A DNA stretch of 64,000 nucleotides from assembly GCA_000149265.1 (NCBI GenBank), contig CH003412.1:2835697-2899696 (forward strand), given 5' to 3'. The notes beneath the pieces were generated by a model. It had not been told where the DNA came from and searched no databases. It saw nothing but the letters and a program-made list of their open reading frames with translations. Made by a program: the position numbers and the translations under genes. The DNA comes from Ciona savignyi (taxonomy: Eukaryota; Chordata; Ascidiacea; Phlebobranchia; Cionidae). Shown piece after piece: positions 35,953 through 56,866 of the stretch (position 1 is the stretch's first letter; each line of letters begins with the position of its first letter).

Positions 35953-37102
35953 TTACCCGGAGTACCCTCCTCCACTTCCTGTTGTTTGGGTCGTGCTGTC
36001 GTCGTCGTCTGAATCATCGGAGCAGCTGGTATCGCTGATAGACCCGGTTCTTCGTGGTCCTTTACGGCGCTTTCCCCCTCTGCATCTTCTTCGCTTCTTC
36101 GGGCTAACGGCGGCGGTTGTACCGCCGATTGGGTACTCAGTGGGTCGGGCTGGGCGGGGTCGGCGTTGTGGGCTGTGGTGCATATTGCAACCTGCATTGG
36201 TGGGTTAGTATTAAATCGTTCCGTCTTTGTACTTCTTAGTCAAACAGAATACTGATGTATGTTATTTAAGAGTGATGTATATTATACACCATAAGCACGT
36301 GGATTTAGTTTTTAAGCGATCCGTTTTTTCTAATTAATGTTTGTTTGGTGCCTTTAAGAAATAACCAAGCCAAAAACATAGGTAACTTAAAAGCGTTCAA
36401 TCCCAAACTTACCATTCTGCAAAAAATATCGAAGAATAACGGAATTAAACAAACTTATATTCCTAAATTGGTTTGACTGCACACCTGTTATTTCCTCTTC
36501 CGGTGGGCAGTCTCTTCCACCTCCTGAGGGATGGACCACAACACTGCGGGATCTGATTCGAATGAAATTTCCGTTGCGGAGATCAATGCACGAACCGTAG
36601 GGTCCCCACTCACCGACTTCGCAATCAACTGAAAGTAAGTTGGTTATGTTGGTACGATGATAACAAATCCTTTGGCCGCTCTTGTGGTGTTTGGCGCGTG
36701 GTTGTTTAATTGCACTCTCTGCACACTTTATGCAATGATATGGAGGTATATTTATCGGTTGTTGAGCTGTCAGTGCGTTACTCACATATTGTAAGGTTTT
36801 GTTTATACAAACCACAGGTCAATTAATTGTTTAACCTTATAGCCTACAGCACTCCAGCAACCTTGGCAACTGGGCCGTGGGTTTATACACAAGTTATCCG
36901 ACGATTACTGCAGGTGACCCACTGATAACGGTTTAAGAGTAGTTTATTAATAAAAACATACAAAAAACGTCTGTCCACCAACTCATCCAGTAAAATAAAA
37001 ATAAAAATAAATAAACAAACCTTTTCGATTCGGAATATACGCAGCAGATGCTAGAGCGCATGTACCCGCAAGTAAACAGGAGATAAGAACGATATTAGCC
37101 AT
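35953..37102 (-). CDS. Small secreted TSP1-domain protein with basic tail (R-spondin-like TSP1)
   Basis: Three exons on the minus strand, 37102-37021, 36628-36485 and 36191-35953, join in phase to 154 residues. Exon 1 encodes a signal peptide (MANIVLISCLLAGTCALASA). Exon 2 encodes a thrombospondin type 1 repeat, CEVGEWGPYGSC ... RIRSRSVVVHPSGGGRDCPPEEE, closed by GCN in exon 3. The tail is first strongly basic (PKKRRRCRGGKRRKGPRR), then acidic (SDDSDDDDS), and ends GSGGGYSG. The spacing CEVxEWxP...HPS..G..CPP plus a following Lys/Arg-rich stretch is like the C-terminal half of R-spondins, which binds heparan sulfate; the furin-like repeats that bind LGR and RNF43 are absent. Only four of the usual six TSP1 cysteines are present. 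A TATA box and a CRE precede it. Secretion is well supported; a role in Wnt signalling is speculation. Confidence 0.82.
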
Positions 37103-37160
37103 CTCTTCTTTGATTGGTTACTATCACACTTAAACCTGCTTCTGTTGCGAAACAATACGG

Positions 37161-37187
37161 TTTATATACTTTCCTCTTATGACGTCA
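37161..37187 (-). promoter_or_regulatory. TATA box and CRE upstream of the TSP1 gene
   Basis: On the minus strand TATATAAA (37168-37161) lies about 60 bases before the start codon. The CRE palindrome TGACGTCA at 37180-37187 is immediately upstream. The arrangement resembles the tropomyosin promoter but without a visible E-box. Confidence 0.6.
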
Positions 37188-40100
37188 TAATCAATCAAAG
37201 TCAACAAACATTAAATTGTGCATTACAACCTGTATTTATGATGTCATAATTACATTCAGTAATGCAAAGTTTAATTACCGAGAGTACGTAAAAACTAGTT
37301 ATTATTATATTGAATTATACCTTGTGGGTAATGCAATCTTCTATATAATCATAATGAAAAATTAATTTTCTATTTGGATAACTTTTGTTTTAATTTTATA
37401 TTAGTGCAATTTTTTTTATAGATTCGTGCTTGGGTTTAAATAAATACACTTCCTTCACCGGTTTTATGATGGCGTATTATAAGTTGTAAGTTGATGTTTA
37501 GTTTTGGTCTTCTGGGTACATTCTCGGACATTTAACATGATACTTTTTTTTTCACTTAAAATACATCCGCGTTCGAAGGGTTGCTCTTTTAAAACGGGTC
37601 GCTGGCTATAGTCGGTTGTGTACTGGGGCACGGCACAAGGAATATAGGTCAATTATATGTAACACACCGCAATAGCTTCCGTAATACCACTACGGGGACG
37701 TGGTATAATCGGGCGGTATTTAACCTCATCTAAAACAAAACCAAAAAAACGTTTTCCTCGCGGAATAACCTTTTGTAGAATATATACAATATACAACAAT
37801 ATAGACATCTATTTTTGGGGAGAAAAAGTAAAGACATTTGTTAAACCTAAGGCAATTAGATAGCGTCCGTAAGTTACCAAATCGAACTTATCTATGTATA
37901 CAGGTAAAACTTAATTTAAAATTGCGCAATTATGTTCTACGCTATTATAACTAAAAAATAAAATAAGCTGTTACTTAAGAAAGGTAATGTAAATTTCACG
38001 TGTAAAGGTTGTTTTTTGACGTAAAAAAACAAATAGAGAGTTCGGGTATAAGTGTGTTGTGCATAATTCAGACGTTCAAATTAATGAAACCTATCAATTC
38101 ACTAGCTTCAGGCAATGTAGATTAAGTGCCTTGGTAAAGGATACAACCAATTAGCCAGCTACCAGTTTCCAACCTGCAACCCTTCGACTAAAAGGCCACG
38201 GATTATCAACCAAGCTATGCAGTCGGACAAAGATAACCGTCTATTTCTTGTATTTAAAAAATATTAATTAACGGACTAATTTTTCACCAACTGTGATCTG
38301 AAGTGGATCTTACGTACTGTGCCGGGAATAATTTATTTCCAGGGAAAGGGATTCGATTGTTTTTCACGGAAATTCCCATAGGCTTTTTTTCAAAAAATAG
38401 ATTTTTGAGTTAATTTTATTTAAAAACAATAGCGGGTTAATGAACCGTTTTATTGATCTAATCGACATTGTTGTTGACAACTATGGGGAATTCCCTTGGC
38501 TCACAATTTCACGACCGGTTATATATATATATTAAGATGATGTGATTTAACGATTTGTGATGTTTAATTCCAATTGAACACTCCTTTTTGGAAAGCTTTT
38601 AGAAAAACAACACGATGATACAGGGACAAGTCTTCATTTTTAGCGTATTTCCGAAAGTATTTTGTTACTTTGTTATATGTTAAACAACATTGGTTAAAGG
38701 ATGAACATTTCACTACAAACCTCCCTGGTATATATATTACACAAAATTTATGTTAAACAATTCTAAAAGTTTGACGACCAGTTGTTGGAAATGTCTGGGC
38801 GAGATGGCATTCCTGACATAATCGTGATTTGGAGACAAATCTTAATTTTTAGGGTATTTACTTGTTCCTTCGGTAATTTTTTAATTGCTACTGTGGAACC
38901 ATAGACATTCTGCACAGAGAATATGCGGTGATCAAAAATGGAAAATCCTGTTGAGCGCTATGGTAAAAATGTAAAAAATGGATACAAATAAACGTAAAAC
39001 ACACATTAAAATTAACCAGTTTCCCTAAAATGCCCGCAAAACTATAATTAAGTCAAAAATTAATACAAAATTTCATTCAGAAAACATGGATATCTAGTTT
39101 AGATACGTAACTTGGAAACCCATTAGTTTCTGCTTGTAGTAACAAACGTCACCCCATTCGTTAAAACTTAGTATGAGCATAGAATACTACCGATCGTTTA
39201 TGCATGCAGAAATATATAGTCTAAAGTCAAAATAAAATTTTAAAATAGTAAAACACGTGTTTGACACTTTCTAGTTTGTTTAACTTTTTATAATACCGGT
39301 TAAAATACTTAAAATTTTAACCCAGAAATAGTAGTCCGCATAAACGAAACAACTTTGAGCACTTGGATATAATTTTGAAATAAACATTTCTAATGATTTA
39401 TTTTTGACCATTGCAGTGTGAGGTTTGTGTATATTGCACCAGGTAAAGCGTGAATTTTCGTGAAAATTCTGGTAAAACGCATATTTTTCTATGCCCGCGG
39501 ATGGACGGATTGAGAAAAAAGCGGATTTAAATATAGATCAGTCCGTTGAAAACTAAACGCTGTTGTGATTAGTTGGTTAGGTATCAGTACATATTTTCGT
39601 TATTATTTGTTTAGTAGAGCTTCTACAATACGGTTATTGGACGAAATACTCGGATGGTATTTGTATTAAAGGAATGCGGTAAATCTAAACAGTAATACGC
39701 CATCAGACATAATGTACATTTTGTTTGATGTTGTGGTCTAGGCTATTCTTTCTAATATGCTTGCCAACGACGGAATGAAAATTATGGCATGCTTAAGAAC
39801 TACTTGGTGTCGTTTGTTTTCAGTATAGCCATTTTCAGGTTCTTATGCAAGCCTTTGACCTATTGGTATGCATATTTTCTTGTCGAAGTCTGACTAACTT
39901 ACTAACTAAACTTCTCATACGGAGAAAACTAAAAGGAGGGAAACTGCACACTAAAATGAATATTAGGGCATTTGAGTTAGTTTTTAACATGGGGTTGGAG
40001 TTAGGATTATTTCATGGGTTGAGATTAGTGTTTAGGGAAAGGGTAAATTAATTTTCATAGTATTAGTGAGCAGTTTCCCTCCTCCCGCTTTCTCCTCCTT

Positions 40101-40215
40101 TTAGGGTTGCCCTTCTAATACCACTGCCCAGACTTTTGTTGTGTTATTCAATTTAAATTATATTCAGCCTCTTGTTTCATGCCAGAGAAGAATTCTTTCT
40201 TATTTTAAGTTTTAC
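37188..40215. other. Intergenic region upstream of NUDT9
   Basis: About 3 kb of AT-rich DNA. Fragments of the SINE-like family are seen at about 37655-37740 (+) and 38060-38230 (-). No exon is recognisable. At 40082-40104 a pyrimidine-rich run ends in ttttag, a candidate acceptor for the 5' end of the NUDT9 transcript. Confidence 0.5.
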
Positions 40216-41112
40216 ATGTTGAATATTGTCCAATTGTGGGCTCAAAATTATGCCAGAATGTCTCACAACAACATACCAGTACATATAAATGCTCGCTCTG
40301 TCCTCTACCCTCAATCCAGCTGTAAAAGATTTCCTGTTCCTGATGGTAAAGTTAGTTGGAAAGTTGGTTTTAAAGAATACACTCCTGTCAACCACACAGC
40401 GCCAATCGTAGCATCCAACCCCCCATGGGCCGATGTTGATGTCACCAAGAGTCCACTGAACATCTTAAAGTACAATGCCATTGACGGAAAAACAAATCGT
40501 AAAAGTTTCACAGGGGTCTATGATGTAATAAACAATGTTCCGATTAACCCAGCAGGGAGAACAGGGGTTACCGGACGTGGGTTGCTTGGAAAATGGGGAC
40601 CGAACCATGCAGCTGATCCCATTGTGACACGCTGGAAATGCAATGAAGGGGTTATCGTGAAACATGTAAAAACAAAGCTACCTGTCCTCCAATTTGTTGC
40701 TATTCAGAGGAAGGACAATGGTGAATGGGCGATACCAGGTGGAATGGTGGATGCTGGTGAGAGAGTTTCGGTTACGTTAAAGCGTGAATTCGGAGAGGAA
40801 GCATTAAATGCATTGGATAACAAAGCTGACAACGCAAAAATCAACAAACTAATCAAAGAGCTTTTTAAATCAGGAAAAACAGTCTTTGAGGGGTATGTGG
40901 ATGACCCAAGGAACACTGACAATGCGTGGATGGAGACTGTGGCCGTTAATTTCCACGACGATAATGGGAACAGTGTTGCCAAATTACCGCTAAGCGCTGG
41001 TGACGATGCAGGTGCGGTTCGTTGGATGGATGTGGGGAGGGAACTAATGCTCTATGCTTCGCATAAACAGTTTTTGAAGCAAACAGCTAAAAATTTAGCT
41101 GCCCATTGGTGA
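40216..41112 (+). CDS. NUDT9: NUDT9, ADP-ribose pyrophosphatase
   Basis: Hydrolyses ADP-ribose to AMP and ribose 5-phosphate; in mammals it is mainly mitochondrial. This is a single-exon gene of 298 residues from Met MLNIVQLWAQ. Family signatures in order: NPAGRTGVTGRGLLGKWGPN, HAADPIVTRW, LQFVAIQRKDNGEWAIPGG, the Nudix box at about residues 175-197 (GGMVDAGERVSVTLKREFGEEA, with the catalytic RE and EE intact), GYVDDPRNTDNAWMET, and SAGDDAGAVRWMD. The REF of the Nudix box is the active NUDT9 form, not the altered RIL of TRPM2. The open frame continues upstream without a Met, and a second Met lies 14 codons in (MSHNN). The first 15 residues, hydrophobic and basic with little acid, could be a mitochondrial presequence. 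AATAAA at 41493. Confidence 0.95.
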   Translation: MLNIVQLWAQNYARMSHNNIPVHINARSVLYPQSSCKRFPVPDGKVSWKVGFKEYTPVNHTAPIVASNPPWADVDVTKSPLNILKYNAIDGKTNRKSFTGVYDVINNVPINPAGRTGVTGRGLLGKWGPNHAADPIVTRWKCNEGVIVKHVKTKLPVLQFVAIQRKDNGEWAIPGGMVDAGERVSVTLKREFGEEALNALDNKADNAKINKLIKELFKSGKTVFEGYVDDPRNTDNAWMETVAVNFHDDNGNSVAKLPLSAGDDAGAVRWMDVGRELMLYASHKQFLKQTAKNLAAHW

Positions 41113-41492
41113 TGTCTTGTGACATTCACTATTGATACTTCATTGTTAATGCAATGCATTTTAGTTTCTTATTGTATTGAAAATTAAACCAGTGAAATTT
41201 AAAGTAATTAAAATATAACTGAAAATTGTAAGAAATTGCTAGCAGTACCATGCATATCAATGTAGCTTGGCTAGTTGCAACGATACCTTACTTGTAGGTT
41301 AAAATGTGTATTTATATTTTTTTTTATTTAGAAGTAGCAATGAGTTTGTGATACATTTGTGCTACTAGATTCATATATGACCTCTTTGCCCATCACTCCT
41401 CAACGGTTTTGAGTTAACATCCATCCTAACCCACATACCCTACCGGTTTCCATTTACAGTTGAAACTTAGCAATAGAAACTTGTTTTATAAC

Positions 41493-41498
41493 AATAAA
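41493..41498 (+). terminator. Probable polyadenylation signal of NUDT9
   Basis: AATAAA in AT-rich sequence 380 bases after the NUDT9 stop codon. Confidence 0.5.
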
Positions 41499-42744
41499 GT
41501 ATATTTCAATGCTTCATTTGTTATATTTAAAAATTGTATTCATTTTGTTGAATATGTTTGTAAACTCTTCAATGGTTTTATAACACTAGTAATTGTGCAT
41601 ATTGTATTTTACATTTAGGAGTTGCGTACCAGTACTATTGTTGTATTATTATTGTATATAAGCATATTTCTTCATTTGACTCCATGATATTAAATTCCAT
41701 ATATTCATGAAGCATTTTAAAACTATGATGCTGATCATTTAAATTGTTAAATATACTACCTTCCGATATTACTGAAAAGGCTGGTGGTTATTATATATGC
41801 TGTACCGATTTAATACTGTGAAGAACATTGTTATGAATTGGTAGCCATGCACAAACAAATACTTCTTTTAGTATATGATTTGCTTCATCATGGTTTCTTT
41901 ATTGTATGCTATTCTTAGATTGTAAAGTTATTTATTCTGTAGCTTTATATTGTCTTTGTTGCAATTTTGCTGCAGAACAGTTGCACTGAAGCACTGCAGG
42001 ACTAAATAGAATTTTGCATATACAATACGAATGATCTTTTTTGATATTTACGGAAATTTCAGCGTGCTAACCTATATTTTACAAAGGTAATCCTAAAACG
42101 TCTAATGACAATATGTCTAACAACATTGGCCATCTTTTTCATATTAAATAAATTTATTTTTTTGCATTATAAACCTAGTGTTGCAACGTGCATTTCAAAT
42201 GTTTGTTAGGCATGTAAGACTAAAATATTATTGCATTTCAAGGAAATTGGTAGGCTAATCAATGGACATCTTTATCTGGACCTTTTTTTAAATCTTATTG
42301 CAATTAACAGTGAATCTTTTCTACACAGTTACATCTAGTCTTATATTGGTTATGTATCAGTTTAAGTAGGCCATAAAGCCTAAAATGCATTATTGTTATA
42401 CATAATATATATGCACTTCAACCTTGAAAGCAGCCTTCCCCACCCTTCAATATTGAGTTGCGCTTTTCTGCTCATTTTTTTAAAGGCCTTAAACATTAAA
42501 TTAAATTATCTGCAAAATCTACCATTTTACTGTAGTTTCGCCCTGCTTCTTTGTTTAATTTATTCTTGCTATTTTCTTAATTACTGCCACAAAGATCAAA
42601 ATAAATAGACAAACTAATTTAAGTCACTCTCACAGATAAAGCATTTATATATCAGATACTGATTAATATATCCCAATATTAATTTTACATATAGCTTAAT
42701 ATATATGTAGTTACTGGTTTATTTAATCAGCAATTTTTTCGCAG
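41499..42744. other. Intergenic region between NUDT9 and the zinc finger gene
   Basis: AT-rich, with no exon or clear repeat seen. It ends with the acceptor aattttttcgcag (AG at 42743-42744), 28 bases before the zinc finger start codon, a candidate trans-splice site. Confidence 0.5.
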
Positions 42745-42772
42745 ACTATAGCTCTTGTCATTATTTAAAGGG

Positions 42773-53930
<11,158 letters not shown>

Positions 53931-53967
53931 TTTGTGAATATTACACTGCCCCATGTGTCACTGTGCT

Positions 53968-53973
53968 AATAAA
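53968..53973 (+). terminator. Polyadenylation signal of the zinc finger gene
   Basis: AATAAA 38 bases after the stop codon at 53930, implying a very short 3' UTR. Confidence 0.65.
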
Positions 53974-54429
53974 TGAGATAACAACTGGTTGTAGTGTAGA
54001 TACATTTAGTGAGGTTCATGTGGCGTCCATTAACGGGAAGACGCTAGTGTCCCAGTATCTGTTTTATAATGTACACCGGGATAAATGTACACTATTTTGA
54101 TGCATCAGAACATGAAAAGTTTATTATGACAACGCTACCACCATTTCCAGCAGAGTAAACTACAATGAAAAAATGTGATCATTTTGTTTTGTCATGGACC
54201 CAAAAGTAAATCATCATAGTTTAAGTTTACACAAATCATAATGATAATTTTTACCATTATCTTACTTTCTATTGGAGGATTGCAATTTGGTACGACAGAT
54301 GTGCAGTTCGTACACCTAAATTTTTAATATTTCCAAAACACCACAATTTAAAAATGCGGAGGATATTTAATACACAGGTTTTGAAAAGTTACTAGGAAGC
54401 AATCAAATACAATTTCAAAAAATACTTTT
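53974..54429. other. Short intergenic region between convergent genes
   Basis: AT-rich; holds the 3' ends of the zinc finger gene (+) and the bL36m gene (-). Nothing else was seen. Confidence 0.5.
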
Positions 54430-54825
54430 TCATTTTTCGAATGCTTTAATATATCGATCTTCATAGTAAATTGAGGAATACTTTTTATCAAAAGGATCAG
54501 GCCATCTCCACACGTATGGTTTGTGCAATCTCTTTTGGCCACGTCGTCCCCATTGTAGTTGATTGTGACGTGGGTGAACGCTACACGTCACACTAAGCCG
54601 ACCGTCAGTTTTCCCAAGTCGACAATGTGGACAACGGAGGTGGACCGCGAAATGACGTTTCAACCCGGCTACAGGTACCACTGTGTAACAAGGGTTGGAA
54701 ATTCGAAGAATGTTCGAAATCTTTGTAAAACTCGTTGTGTTTCCATTTTGCCATACGGCACTTGTAATTGACGCTAGCCCCGTTGCCTTGTGAAATAAAC
54801 TTGATACCAATTTAAAAGCACACAT
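54430..54825 (-). CDS. MRPL36: Mitochondrial ribosomal protein bL36m with C-terminal extension
   Basis: A component of the mitochondrial large subunit. This 131-residue intronless frame has a likely mitochondrial presequence (basic and hydroxylated, no acidic residue for the first 45 residues: MCAFKLVSSLFHKATGLAS). The bL36 core follows at about 51-90, VAGLKRHFAVHLRCPHC ... LSVTCSVHPRHNQLQ. The zinc-ribbon ligands are Cys65, Cys68, Cys81 and His84 or His87. In the proteins I know, bL36 ends at or within a few residues of HPRHKQ; here about 41 more residues follow, rich in Arg, Lys, Trp and Tyr (KPYVWRWPDPFDKKYSS). The uL11m gene is the next one, divergent. The core assignment is secure; the extension needs transcript support. 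Confidence 0.9.
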   Translation of the reverse strand: MCAFKLVSSLFHKATGLASITSAVWQNGNTTSFTKISNILRISNPCYTVVPVAGLKRHFAVHLRCPHCRLGKTDGRLSVTCSVHPRHNQLQWGRRGQKRLHKPYVWRWPDPFDKKYSSIYYEDRYIKAFEK

Positions 54826-55793
54826 ATTACATTTTCACTGGTAATTTAAATACAAAAACTGTTAATTAAGTTTAAACCTAAACATAAATGTTAACCTAAA
54901 ATTTTAACACCCTACAAAAACAAAATACATGCTTTAATTGAGTTGACCGGATTACCAATTTAAAACTTTAAAGCATTAAATGTTTACTTTTTCTTTTTTA
55001 TATATTATGATTTCTAATCAGGTAGTTTGATTAAAAGTTATGGTAAAATTTTATGTGTCTTTATCTCCTTATTTGTTAGAATTTCCCACTATTGTAAATT
55101 TGAAGATTTCCTAACTTTTTGTTAGAAAACATTGGCTAGTGGTTTCGTCAAAAACCGCAATCGCCGATAATTTTTATTTAGTGATTTTTTATAATAGGGA
55201 CGTTTTAGAATTGTTAATAAAATTGTACTTGTAATTAAATTTGCAATCTGTAATTATAATTAAATTTGTAGTATAAAGTATAAATCCATTATATACGGAA
55301 CAAAACCATGACACCATATTTGTTATCTTTAGATAAACAACAACGAACTACTAGGTATATATATATATATATATTAGCCGGAGTTATCTTAAGTCACCGC
55401 CACATATTATTCAATCTACAGTTTTTTTATTTTTTAAAGAAATAGTAAAATAATATTGAAAGGTTTCTATGGTTTTTATCGTAAATGTTCCGAATAAATT
55501 ATTGTCGAAACGTCTGTACCTGTAAACAATACGCACATGTACAATATTCAATAATTGGTAACATAAGAGTAATTTTTTGTGATTTGTTTCCCTAGTTCTT
55601 CCAGTAGAAAATTGTAGTATTTATTTACTTCCTAAAAATTTTATATCTCTAAAGGTTCCTAAGGGTACAGAGGATTCGATTTCTCACCTCTGAAAAAATA
55701 GAAAATAGGTTCACCTGGAACCTGAAAACCAACTTATCACTTCAAACATTTTGTCTAGGTTATGCAATATCTGTTTCAACTAAATAACTCAAC
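54826..55793. other. Intergenic region between divergent bL36m and uL11m
   Basis: 968 bases, AT-rich, with a (ta)n run at about 55358-55375. No exon seen. The acceptor-like tttgtctag at 55750-55758 stands just before uL11m. Whether the region acts as a shared promoter cannot be told. Confidence 0.5.
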
Positions 55794-56390
55794 ATGTCCA
55801 AAGTGACGCGAGCCTCTAAAGATGTGAAAAAAATATTTCACCCAAGTGTAATACGGACAATAATGAAGGCTGGTGGGGCCTCAACCGGACCCCCTTTAGG
55901 CCCCACTATTGGACAGCGTGGTTTACCCATTGTGAAGTTCGTTGAAGAGTTTAACAGCCTTACAAAAGATATAAAACCTGGTACGCCTATACCCACAAGA
56001 ATACACATTGACGGGAAAAAATTCTCCATTCAACTTTTAGAACCGCAAACATCATATTTAATAATGCAGGCTGCTGGCATATCTAAAGGCTCAAGGTCAA
56101 TGAAAGAATTCCCGGTGGGTAAAATTACTCACAAGCACGTATATGAAATAGCAAAAGTAAAAATGCAGCAAGAAAACGTGAAAATCAGAAATACAACCAT
56201 GAAAGAAATGTGCGAATTAATATCCGAGCAAAGCTATAGACTGGGAGTTGAAGTTGTAAGACATTTGGATGCCAAGGAGTATGATCAGTTCCTTACTTAC
56301 AGAGAAAATGAGGAAGCAGAGTATCAGAGGGTTAAAGAAGAAGATGCCCTTGCTAAGAGAAAGAAATTACTTGGCAAAGATGCAAAATAA
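55794..56390 (+). CDS. MRPL11: Mitochondrial ribosomal protein uL11m
   Basis: Large-subunit protein of the GTPase-associated centre; it binds the L11 region of mitochondrial 23S-type rRNA. An intronless frame of 198 residues (human 192). The N-terminal domain has the signature AGGASTGPPLGPTIGQRGL with the invariant PPLGP turn. The C-terminal RNA-binding domain has YLIMQAAGISKGS, VGKITHKHVYEIAKVK and a shortened helix end. The tail is charged (EEDALAKRKKLLGKDAK). The start codon MSKVTRASK has a fair context (aacATGt) and is preceded by an overlapping short upstream frame. AATAAA at 56631. Confidence 0.96.
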   Translation: MSKVTRASKDVKKIFHPSVIRTIMKAGGASTGPPLGPTIGQRGLPIVKFVEEFNSLTKDIKPGTPIPTRIHIDGKKFSIQLLEPQTSYLIMQAAGISKGSRSMKEFPVGKITHKHVYEIAKVKMQQENVKIRNTTMKEMCELISEQSYRLGVEVVRHLDAKEYDQFLTYRENEEAEYQRVKEEDALAKRKKLLGKDAK

Positions 56391-56630
56391 ATTTGTGAGT
56401 GTTTTTTTTCTTTAGAATTTTTATATTCCGATCCTAAATACGCATTTTCTGTTCCACTAACTCTGTTTAGTTTCTCTGTGTTTAAGTGGATAAAACTCTA
56501 TTTTATTATTGTACTGTTATACAACTAAAATTGTTTAGATTTCAAAACATTTTATTAGAATTTGTCTAATGAAAGTAATTTGTGTCTTGTGATAGTTCTC
56601 TTGAATTCCTTTGTATTGTTTGAATTTTAC

Positions 56631-56636
56631 AATAAA
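56631..56636 (+). terminator. Polyadenylation signal of uL11m
   Basis: AATAAA 241 bases after the uL11m stop codon, in the gap of about 470 bases to the convergent polycystin-like gene. Nothing else is seen in that gap. Confidence 0.55.
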
Positions 56637-56860
56637 TTTAAATTTTGTTTTTATAACCAAAATTTAAAAAACAAGACCGTTTCGTTTAATAAAACATTAT
56701 ACATCTTTAGTTTGCTCTTCAAGGTAAGAAGTACAAATTGCTTGGTCGAACTTTTTTCTTTCAAATAACACCTGCTGTGTGCATCTTATTTTTTATCTAT
56801 TTCTTAAAGTATTATTATTATCTATATTTTGAAGAATAATATACATCTGGAATGAATCGT

Positions 56861-56866
56861 TTTATT
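56861..56866 (-). terminator. AATAAA overlapping the stop codon of the polycystin-like gene
   Basis: On the minus strand the last codons read GAA TAA followed by AAC, so AATAAA (56866-56861) includes the stop codon. If used, the 3' UTR is only some 10-30 bases. Confidence 0.45.
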
